A stretch of DNA of 64,000 nt from Populus alba (Eukaryota > Streptophyta > Magnoliopsida > Malpighiales > Salicaceae), in contig NC_133295.1 in the NCBI RefSeq assembly GCF_005239225.2, forward strand, positions 9,238,001 through 9,302,000, read 5' to 3'. Under the pieces are notes generated by a model that worked only from the letters and a program-made list of their open reading frames with translations, did not search any database and had not been told where the DNA came from. Position 1 is the stretch's first letter, and every line of letters starts with the position of its first letter. Of the stretch, positions 54,301 through 64,000 are shown in pieces. The position numbers and the translations under genes were made by a program.

Positions 54301-55299
54301 AAAGTCAATTCATTAAACATATATTTTTTTTGTTTTATTATGTAATTCTGGTAAAAAAAAATCTGATAAAATCTTTTATGCGTTCTACATTACTTTCGAT
54401 AGTATATATCAGTTATTGTTCTTTAACAGAATGCGTGTTAATGCCACATTTTGCCTCTATAATCTTGATTTTCAAAGGGTTGTGCCCCTATACAATTTTT
54501 TTAATATAAAAATAAAAATAGAAAACCAAGTTTTTTGAATATTAAAGAAATTAAATTAAAATTACAAAAAAAAAAACGAGTACTAACCAATAATATTAAT
54601 TTAATGTATTTAATATTAATTACTTAAAAAAATCAACGAATTCTGGTTCTTTAATATTGATTAAATTTATAATCATGGAAAATCAACCTTTTTTCCCAAT
54701 CAAGAGAAAAATAAATTTTGTATACTTATACCGAGTAATTTTAATTAAATTTCTTTTATTTTCTAACTTTAGATAAATTAATCATTTATTTTTTCCTATT
54801 TAGAGGGAGGCAATGTTCTACCCATTAATATTAATCTAATTGTACTAAATCCAACCATGATTTTGATTTATTTCTTTAATATGAAAATTTAAATTTATTT
54901 TTTAATAGGAACAATGCCCGAGTAATAGAGTTTTCTAATGATTTTTATTTAACTATTTAAGGATCCAAATCCTGGCGTTTTTTTTATATTTTTGGTTATT
55001 TATAGTGTAACTCTATTAGGTTTCTTTGAAATCATAGTTATGATTACAGTTGAAAATATTTTTTTATTTTATATTAAAATAATATTTTTTTATTTTTAAA
55101 AAATAATTCTTAAAATTAACATATCAAAATTATTTCAGATTCAAAGTTGAAAAGCATGAGTCCATAAAGACAGACACACTCTCTCTCTCTAGACACATGA
55201 ATATGAAAGATTACAGCGATGGAGTCTAATTCATATCCTATTTTCAGGTGTCATATATTGGTTTTTTTTAATAACAGTAATATTTTTTAGAAAATTTAT
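51365..55299. other. AT-rich intergenic DNA with MITE-like copies
   Basis: No gene was seen. Besides the copy at 52665-52855, similar elements lie near 53050-53215, 53620-53810 and 55025-55150. An ORF at 52004-52234 contains an A-run and has no family features. Confidence 0.45.
52665..52855. mobile_element. MITE-like AT-rich element
   Basis: A well-preserved copy. The core is TTTTTGATATCAGCACATCA, then AAATAATTTAAAAACACTAA. The ends are imperfect inverted repeats (AGTTGCTTTTCTAAATATTT / AAAATATTTTTAAAACATAA). Confidence 0.6.
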
Positions 55300-55408
55300 T
55301 GATAATCATATAAAAAAAAAAATAATAATTTCAAATTTTACTTTTCAAATCAAATTTATAATTTTTTTTAATAATAACAATATTTTTTAAAATTTGTTTA
55401 TAATTATT

Positions 55409-55447
<39 letters not shown>

Positions 55448-56760
55448 TTTTTTCAAATTTATTATTATTAATAACAAGAATAATACTAAAAATCATTATT
55501 ATTAATTATTATTAATAGTAATGATTATTAACTTGGGTTTGGTTACCCTCCCTAACCTAAGTTACATGTCAGACTCAAATTATTTTGATCTGGTATCCTT
55601 TGTCAGACCCTTAATTGAGACGTGGTATGGCCACACCTAGGTGTGACTATATTACTATTTTTTTTAATAGTAAATTTTTTTTTAAAAAAAATTAATCATT
55701 ATATAAATAATATTAATAATAATTTTTAATTTTACATTTCAAATCAAATTTATGGTTGTTTTTCAATAGTAACAATATTTTTTTAATTTATTAATAATTA
55801 TTTTAATAATAACAATAATATATTTTTTTAATTTTATTTTCAAATCAAATTTATGATAATAATATTCTTAATATTAAAAATAATATTAAACATGTGTGAC
55901 CCAACTTTTTATAGTTTTTAATTTTACCCTTCAAATTAAATCCATGAATTTTTTATTCAATAATAACAATATATTTTTTTAAAAAAATTAATATTAATAA
56001 GAACAATAATAATAATAACAACATCATTAGTATTAATGATTATTAACTTGGGTTTGCTGCTAGTTATTTGGGTCTAGTGCTTTTGCAAGATCAAAGTTAT
56101 TTTGATTTGGCTTCCTTGTCAGATTCTAGTTCATAGAGTGTGACCGTGTAAACCCCAAGTGTGATCATATTACTTTTTTTTCTAATAATAATAATTTATT
56201 TTTTTAAATTTATTAATAATTATATAAATAATAGTTATAATAATAATAATTTTTAATTTTACTCATTTATATCAAATCCGTGGTTGTTTTTTAATAGTAA
56301 CAATATTTTTTAAAAAAATTTATTAATACTTATTTTAATAATAATAATAATTTTAATTTTAATACAAATAATAATATTTTTTTATATTCATTACAATATT
56401 AAATTTACCGACCCAATTTTTTATTGTTTTTAATTTCTTCAAATCAAATTTATTGTTTTACTTCAAAAGTAATAATATTTTTTTTAAAATTTATCTATGA
56501 TAATAATAATAATAATTTTTAATTTTACCCTTCAAATAAAATTTATGGTTTTTTTTTAATAGTAATAATATTTTTTAAATTTTTTAATAATAATTATACT
56601 CATAATAATGAAATTAATAATATTTATATTATTAATAATAATATTAAACATGTCTGAATCCAAGTTCTTATAATTTTTAATTTTATATTTCAAATTAAAT
56701 TTATAGTTTTTCTTATAGTAATAATTTTTTTCTTCAAATTTAATAGAAACAAGAATAAGA
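55300..56760. repeat. AAT-rich DNA with a duplicated ~500-bp unit
   Basis: The block beginning TTATTAACTTGGGTTTG near 55530 returns near 56038. In both copies it is followed by TTATTTTGAT, a CTTGTCAGA-type motif, GTGTGA and then an AATAATA-rich tail. A second motif, TTTTTAATTTTACCCTTCAA, appears several times. An (AAT)n run lies at about 55412-55446. Confidence 0.7.
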
Positions 56761-58254
56761 ATCATTAGAAGCCTTCAACTCAAAGGTTAAAATTTTATGC
56801 CTTGAAAGGTAAATTAGTATTTATATTGTAACCTCAAAAAATCTGAACGGGCCATTTTATCTCAAATTATTTTGTTAATGCTAAATGTATCCCTCAAAGA
56901 GATAATCTTATCCCTCATTGCATACTTAGCAAGTTTTTTTAGAAAAATAATGTTATTATTATACTGTTTTAATCTATAATAATTTGTATTTAGATGAACG
57001 GTGAAAAGTGGATAATAAAACATTGTTGTCTTTTAGTATTTATTGAAAAAATCCGGGACAAAAATTAGGCATGCTCCATTACAAAATTATATCAAGTGGT
57101 TTGTCAATGTATTAACAATGTATGTATTGCCCATGTCGGCTGCATCTGATTGTGCCTCAGGAATTAATCTTATGCTCCATGCCTGGATTCTTCTTCCATT
57201 GTACGGTAACTAGCTGCCTTGTTCAAATCGAGTACTATTCGTTAGAAGGACTGGATTTTGAATCGAGCCCAGCTAACCTGAAGCCCAGATGTTTTGATGG
57301 GACAAAAACCTCTTTTAACTATAATCGAGCCATAAGCTAAACCCAATCATACTACAGCTGAGGCTAGAGAGAGTTGAGAGCACCCTTTTAGCCCTTTGTT
57401 AAAGGACATTTATAGTTTACAAATAATGGTAAACCCCACACAAAAAACTTCCATGAATGAAGCCCAGATGAGTTTCCTTTTTCGAATGAGAGTGTTCCAT
57501 CACCAGCGCACTGCAGAGGGAGTTATGTGAAAGATGTTTGGAATTATGTTCTGTGAAGCTGGGTTTGTGTCTGAATTTGGAATTATGTTTCTGTGAAGCT
57601 GGGAATAACGGCAAGAGCTGTATGTCTTTTTGAATAAAAAGAGTCTCCCCATGCTCAACTCTTCAAACAAACCTTCGAAACAAACAAGTGTTGTTGTTGT
57701 TTTTATAAAACTCTTCTACTGGTAGTATATATCCTAATGATGCATATTCCATGTTTATTAGCCATCTGACTCCATCACAGTGCTCTTCATAACAGCTTCA
57801 ACACTTTTTTAATAGACATGCCATAGTCATATCGCAAACTCAAAGCCCCGTAGGAAGAGAATTTTTCGATTGTTTTGTCTTTTGGCCAAAGCTGAAGAGC
57901 TGGCAATCTGCAGTTATAAAGGGCTTATTAGAGGATTGTGTTGATCTGTATGATGGGTTTAGTTTAAATCATGTATGTCGTGGGGACTAAGATAGGTAAT
58001 TCTAGCTTAGGGAGGAGGTAAGGTATACCTCACACTATTGAGGGTATTTGACAGTGTAGTTTTTATGTTAAAATACATGTTAATAATATTTTTTTAATTT
58101 TTAAAAATTATTTTTAATATTAGTATATTAAAATGATTTAAAAACACTAAAAACATATTAATTTGAAATTAATAAAAAAATAAAAAACTTTTAATTTTTT
58201 TTAAAAAATACTTTTAAAACGCAAAACTAAACAGACTCATATATATCATTTACC
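56761..58254. other. Intergenic DNA
   Basis: 57060-57960 is less AT-rich but has only short ORFs that I do not recognise. A local duplication of TTGGAATTATGTT(T)CTGTGAAGC lies near 57536 and 57576. Confidence 0.35.
58045..58235. mobile_element. MITE-like AT-rich element
   Basis: The ends GACAGTGTAGTTTTTATGTT and TACTTTTAAAACGCAAAACT form an imperfect inverted repeat. The core is GATTTAAAAACACTAAAAAC. Confidence 0.55.
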
Positions 58255-58690
58255 CTTGATATACTAGAAGTCAGATCAAATTTTACTTGAGCATAAAAAA
58301 ATATTTAGATATTGCTTGTATTTTTTTTGTGTGGAAAGAGAAGACACGATGTAGCTCACACTAGATCATTGATCAACGCCACATTGCAGGTGGGTCAAGT
58401 TTTTACTTAAACATTCAAATATTGTTAGCATGAAAAAAAAAGACACTATATAAACTCACATTAGATCATTGACCAACGCTACATTGCAGGTCAGGTCAAG
58501 TTTTACTTGAGCATAAAAAAATATTCAAATGCTACAGGTATATTTTTCTCGTGAAAAGAGAAGACACGGTATAGCTCACACTAGATCATTGACTAACACT
58601 ACGTTGCAGGTTGTGTCAAACTTTACTTGAACATAAAAAAATATTTAGATGTTGCTAATATTTTCTAGTGAAAAAATAAATAAATCGTGC
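58255..58690. repeat. Tandem repeat, about 100-120-bp unit, 3-4 copies
   Basis: Each unit contains TAGATCATTGA(C/T)CAACGC, ACATTGCAGGT, TTTTACTTGAGCATAAAAAA and an AAGACACGATGTAGCTCACA block. The TAGATCATT anchors are at 58362, 58462 and 58582. Confidence 0.85.
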
Positions 58691-59500
58691 GGGGTTGACT
58701 TGATGTGGCCCGGTTAATTTTGTAGGTCCAAAAAACAACTCGGACGACCTATAAAAACGTAGCTTAACTAAAAAAATAAAAATAAGATAACAATATATTA
58801 GATTGATTTGGGTCAGCCTGGGTTAACATGTCAAATCCGTTATCTGAGTTATAAAACTATAATAATTCCATAAAAAGCAAATCAAAACAAATTATAAAGA
58901 TTAATTTCCTATCAGCCTTATGTTGAAGGATAAAATTGAGAAACAAATCAATTAAAAAAAGAATTAAAAAACAACACAAGTTAACATGTTAAACCCACTA
59001 CCCTCAACATAAAATCAAGATAATCTCATAAAAAACAAATCGAAACAAAATATAAAGTTAAATTCTCCATCAACCTAGTATTAGAAAGATGATATTAAAA
59101 AGAAATAAATTAAAAAAAATATATAAAAAAATGACTAGATTCAATTCCGCCAGACTCATGGCCTGGGTCATGAAACTCAGACAACCTCAAAGAAATAAAA
59201 AAAAAAAAATTTGATTTAACTCAGGTTAATCTACCAATATGTGACTCTGATAATGAAACTGAAATAACCTTATAGAGAGCAAATCAAAATAATTATAAAG
59301 CTCAATTTTCAATTCGATATTTTTAAAATTAGTGTTGAATAATGAAAATTATAAAAGTTTTAAAATATCTCGATTTAACTAGGGTTAAAATGTCAAAACC
59401 CGCAATCCTAATTATGAAACCAAGATACTTCTATATAAAAAAAATTAAAAAAAATTATAAAATTTAATTTTTGACTGACCAACATTAAATAATGAAATTG
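58691..59500. repeat. Degenerate repeat, GGTTAACATGTCAAATCC type
   Basis: At least four loose units contain GGTTAACATGTCAAACCC-like text, then ATGAAACTCAGACAACC-like text, then AAGCAAATCAAAATAAATTA. Anchors lie near 58818, 58980, 59155 and 59378. It may be the reverse of the block near 46900-47000. Confidence 0.6.
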
Positions 59501-61045
59501 AAAGAAAAAAATAAATTGGTAACTCTAAAGGATCATGTGGTAATATTTGTTGATTTTAATCCTTGTTTGTGTTAATGAGCTAGTCCAAATCAACAACTAA
59601 AAAAAAAAAACTTTAATATTGCAAAATAAAAATAAAACATTATTTTAATAAAATAGTATTTTATAAGAAGAGTTACGGTAAAAACCCTTTTCTTTTAATT
59701 ATTCTTTTCATTTATTTGTTAATTACATGCTCTTTACATTGTTTTCACTCTTAATAAATAAAGAATTTGCACAGCCACAGCGCAACAATTCCCTACAGGA
59801 AAATAGAAAATCCAAGATTCCAAGACATTGACAAACGTCAGCGCGGAAACTAAAAAATAAATTGAAAGAGTCAACAATGAAAAGAAACAAATAAAAAACT
59901 GATGGATCAAGATACGAAAGAGATGTAAGATGAGGCCTGAAAGGAAAAGAAAATAAAAAATTAAAAAGGAAAGAGAAACGAGAGGGTAAGCCAGCAGCAG
60001 AGATGAAAATAGCTCTTCGTGTTTAGTAGTGTGGTAGCGGTTGCTTTTTAAATAGCTTTTCGTGCTGAAATACATGCCAATGATGTTTTTTCATTTTTTA
60101 AAAATTATTTTTGACATCAAGCACATCAAAACGATCTAAAAAAACGAACTCAATTTTAGTAAAAAAAAAAAAATTTAAAATTTGACGAAACGCAGGCTTA
60201 TCATCGGAGTCTATTTTTATTAAGTTAAAATATATGTTTATATTTGGGATTGAGATATTTTTCAAAATATTTTTTATTTAAAAATATATTATAATAATAT
60301 TTTTTTAATTAAAAAAATTAACAAATGTGTAAATAAAAAAAGATATTAATATATATTAAAATAATTTAAAAATACTAAAAAGTATTAATTGAAAATAAAA
60401 AAAATTAATTTCTTAAAAACATTTTTAAAATACAAAACAAACAAAAATAATTTTCAATGCGTAAATAAAAAACAGTAGTAATGAGACGGCGCCGTGTTAA
60501 TCCTGCGTACAACTATTCGTTTTCTTCTTCTTTTTCTCTCTTTTTTTCTTTCTCTTCCCAGTAAATTCTCCCTTCCCAGTAAAGTGCCAACTGCATTTCA
60601 AACGATATTTTTCTTAAATTTTCAATTTGTTTTTTTTTTAATATATTAATATTAAAAATAATTTTTTAAAAAATTAAAAAAAAATTATTTTAATATATTT
60701 CAAAAAAAAAAAAACTTTGAAAAATCACTCAAACACCGTCTAAAAAGACACCCCCCCCCCCCCTCTCACGCTCCCCTTCCTCATCAAAACCAGTTAAAAA
60801 TCACACCACCCTCCTTTTCTGACTCTGTACTTCATCCTCAGCCAAAAAAACACTCCAAATCTCTCCTCTGAACCCGTTGTTGCTAATCCTCAAAACCACT
60901 ACAAACACCAAATTACAGCTCACCACCTCTGATGGCACACCTGACCCAAGGGTCTGGATCAAGAAAAGGATATGGAGGGTGGGGATGATTCCACGACGTA
61001 GGGCTCTAGCTAGAGCCCTCTTTCTGTGCTTATAAGAGGGGCCGC
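59501..61045. other. Intergenic DNA
   Basis: MITE-like copies lie near 60030-60190, 60240-60440 and 60600-60740. A C13 run lies at 60751-60763. From about 60770 the sequence is balanced and C-rich, leading into the ORF at 61046-61396. No gene was recognised. Confidence 0.35.
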
Positions 61046-61396
61046 CTAAGGATGAAAGAGGGGAGGAAAGATTTTCTTTAAGGGTTTGGGTACAGGTTTC
61101 GCAATATAAATCAGAGGTTCCTGAGGAAGGAAGGAGTCATTAAGCCAAGAGTTACAACTTCTACTCTTTTGCCGAGAAAAAGTTGAAACCGAAAGCAAAG
61201 ATCTACCTTTGCTCGTCATTAATTTGCAGCAGCTCGAAGGTCCGAATCTCTCAGGGTCAATCGGGTTCTTGAGGATGTGCGAGGAAAGTTTTCCAAGCCA
61301 GCAGTCGTAATCGAGGGAAATTTGGGATGAAGCTTTGCCCTCCTCATAGACACTATGTACTTCGTGTTTTCCTAACAAGTCTGGATTGAAATACAA
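61046..61396 (-). other. Unrecognised 116-codon ORF
   Basis: It lies in a 600-bp island of balanced base composition. The protein has no membrane segment and no motif I know; it includes NPIDPERFGPSSCCKLM and a Lys/Pro-rich end. It could be a gene or retrogene fragment, or chance. Confidence 0.2.
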
Positions 61397-61599
61397 ATTA
61401 CTAACTGTTCAGGTGGTTACGTATATATATATTTATTATTAATAAAAATTTAATTTATTTTTAATATTAATATATTATTTTAAAATTTTGAATAAAATAA
61501 AAAAAAACTAGTATTAAAAAAAATTAATGCATAGCAATAAAATCACATTAAACTGAATCTCTAATAAATTAAATGTTAAGAAATAAAATCAGAAAAAAA

Positions 61600-62220
61600 A
61601 ATCAATCACGTAAATGGATTTAAGAAAACAAGGGTAAAAATAAAAAAAACTTAATTAGAGGGCAAAGAAATTTTTTTAAATGGGAGGTTAAATTGAATCG
61701 AGAAATAACTTTAACAAAAAAAAAAAAACAATTCAAAAGAATGAGGGTCAAATTAAAAAAAAATAAAATAACAAAAACTTTAATTGAAAGATGAAATTGA
61801 AAGCCAAAAAACTTTAACAAAATAGCTAGGAAAAAAAAATTAAAAATTAAAAGAATAAAGATCGAAATGAAAAACAAAACATACGAGAAATTGTATTTGA
61901 AGAATAGAACTGGAAATAAAAACTTTCATGAAAGGAATAAGAAAAAAATTAAAAATTAAAAGAATAAGGACTGAAATTAAAAAACAAAAAAAGATAACAA
62001 TTGTGCACTTTACCTAGCAAGAGAAAGAAAAAAAGGGAGGAAAAAACCTCTGGCAATAATAGGACCACTATACACCATCATGCACCACGTTATGTGGAAG
62101 AGGACATGATGTGGAGCATTGAAAGAGACGATGGAAGATCAGGTTTGGTCACCAAGTGGTATCACACGCGCACGCTTGAATGATGCGGGTACCGCCTATT
62201 TGCTGACCAATGCTGAGTAA
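61600..62220 (+). mobile_element. LTR-like degenerate repeat block
   Basis: Loose repeats of AAGAATAAGGACTGAAATTA and TTGAAAGATGAAATTGAAAG (61620-61990) are followed by a balanced stretch to 62220. The layout resembles 50640-51150. Confidence 0.3.
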
Positions 62221-63619
62221 ACACCATAAGGTTTTTTTATTTAAAAATTAAAAGGAAAACATAAAAAATACCAAAACCCCCCTTCATGACCTTGATAATT
62301 ATTCTAAAAACCAGTGTGAAAGTATAAAAATAGCCCTAAATTTAAATATATATATATTTTTAATCTTTTTCAAGGCCAAAAATATACTTTAATTATACAT
62401 TAATAATGAAAAAAACAAAAATACTCTTGTCCAACAGCTCAATAATTTTTTTGATCTTCAGGATAAAAAAATTACTATTTAAAAGTTTATAAAAAGTGAA
62501 AAACTATTTTTTTAATCAACAACTTTAAGTTTTGTTTACTTTAGATATAAAAAATATTTTTACCCGAAAAAAAAATAAATAGAAAAGATCTAAACAACTT
62601 TGAATAATTTTTTAATAATAAATAGATTAATAGAAAAGATTAAATCGCCCCATATCCAAAGCTTTTTTTTTCTCCACTTAAGGGCAAATAAATAATTTTA
62701 TTATAGTAATTCATAGTAAATTGAATAAGGATACAGTAAAATAAACCATCGCACAGTAATTTTCTACTCAATGTATATATATTGGAATTTGTAAAAAACA
62801 TTTGTTGGTCAACTTTGTGCAGGTTGTTTAGTCAAAATTATATATATAATAACTGTAAGTTATGTTATTAATTATTAAGAATTATTACATAGACAAGAAA
62901 AAAGGTTTTTGATATTGTTTTTCAATCTATGTTTGGAAATGTTTTAAAAATATATTTTATTTAAAATAATATATTTTTTAATATTTTTGATATATTGATG
63001 TCAAAAATAAAATAAAAAATAAAAATAATTAATATATTTTTAAATAAAAAATACTTTTAAAATATATCTAGCTTCATTATGTCAAATATTGATGAATTAT
63101 TGAGTTTGTTTGGGAATATGGTAGAAACCGTATTCTTTTAAATTTTTTTATTTAAAATGAATTTTTTTATATATGTTTTCATATTTTTTTGATATTAATA
63201 TTAAAAATAAATTTTTTATATATTTTTTAATAAAAAATACTTTAAACCACCAATAATACTATAACAATTCCACACACAGCACTCCACACCTGCCGGTAAT
63301 GATTAAAAACATATCATTCCTTCACCTAAACTTAACATAAAAATACATATCTAACTTTTCCCATTTGTCCTTTCATCAGACAAGACCAGCTGCGCACAAT
63401 CCACCAGCCCGCACCATGGACCATCCTAGCCAGGTGAACCAGACATGAGCCATGCCACTCTCTCCCTCCCCACCTTCAACCGATGCCTAACACAAGCCGA
63501 GAGCCAATAATTGTCTTGTCTAAGCACCAACCACCTACCACCATGTCCTACTCTACTTAAAAAATTAGGTATATCTCCAACTCCATCACTAATAATAAAT
63601 CACTTTAATAAAATCAACG
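62221..63619. other. AT-rich intergenic DNA
   Basis: MITE-like copies lie near 62920-63070 and 63110-63250. The stretch 63370-63560 is C-rich and balanced but has no ORF of note. Confidence 0.4.
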
Positions 63620-63808
63620 AGGGGCGACGAGTGGAGCTCATTTAATTAAATTCTAGATTTATTTTTTAAAAAATTATCAATTTAAATTTTTTAAATCTCA
63701 AAATCACTGGAGACTTACGTAGTCGTTAACTTCAGGATCCATAAAATTAACCAATGTATATGCAAGCTAATCCAGACACTCATGTTAATAAAAAAAAAAA
63801 AAAAAAAA
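63620..63808 (+). mobile_element. SINE-like element, copy D
   Basis: GAGACTTACGTAGTCGTTAA, then CTTCAGGATCC, then AATTAACCAATGTATATGCA and CATGTTAATA, followed by an A-run of about 19 bases (63790-63808). The B box is eroded. Confidence 0.6.
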
Positions 63809-64000
63809 TCACCTTAATAAAAAACAAGAACAACAACAACACTGTTTTATCCCCCCAATTAATAAATCAAAATTCTTTATGGTATTAAACAATAGCAATA
63901 CCATTGTTTGTTTTTGTATTTTAAATTGTTTTTAAATACATTTCAAAAATGTTTTTGACTTGAAAAATAATTAAATGATAATTTTTATTGGTTTTTAATA

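Noticed and set aside
56556..56765. 69-codon minus-strand ORF
   Set aside because: Made only of Ile/Asn/Lys/Tyr from AAT-rich repeats.

Overview
This window is plant nuclear DNA. The genes have many short spliceosomal introns, the intergenic DNA is very AT-rich and full of degraded transposable elements, and every recognisable protein is a land-plant family. The protein sequences and the style of the repeats suggest a woody eudicot, most likely Populus or another Salicaceae member. That assignment is inference, not proof.

Layout from left to right. (1) 1-1077, minus: four exons of a decayed CYP85-clan cytochrome P450, with a perfect 39-bp hairpin beside one dead splice acceptor. (2) 2900-5022, plus: a complete four-exon NRT1/PTR (NPF2-type) transporter gene of 586 aa. 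(3) About 5.6-14.4 kb: a transposon graveyard. It holds a Mutator-like element carrying SWIM, zinc-knuckle and plant mobile domain (PMD) remnants, a ~64-bp minisatellite, a Ty3/gypsy gag remnant and two LTR-like blocks in opposite orientation. (4) 17742-20577, plus: a second complete four-exon NPF2 gene of 608 aa, close to NRT1.7/NPF2.13. (5) 21495-27551, minus: a complete 21-exon plasma-membrane H+-ATPase of 956 aa, AHA4/AHA11-like, tail to tail with the second NPF gene. (6) 27.6-39.5 kb: gene-poor AT-rich DNA. (7) 39554-43816, minus: a complete seven-exon calcium-dependent protein kinase of 555 aa, CPK10/CPK30-like, with four intact EF-hands. (8) 43.8-64 kb: gene-poor DNA with SINE-like and MITE-like copies, LTR-like blocks and several tandem repeats. 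No further gene is convincing there.

Functionally, the H+-ATPase makes the proton gradient that NPF carriers use. CPK10/CPK30 (with CPK32) are the subgroup III kinases reported to act in Arabidopsis nitrate signalling. Their closeness here may be chance. All exon borders were placed by hand from GT/AG sites, reading frame and family knowledge. The four intact gene models each add up to a whole number of codons. I found no convincing new biological system. The most interesting items are the pseudogene with its hairpin, the MULE-PMD relic with its minisatellite, a GC-AG intron in the proton pump, and the uneven N-termini of the two NPF copies.
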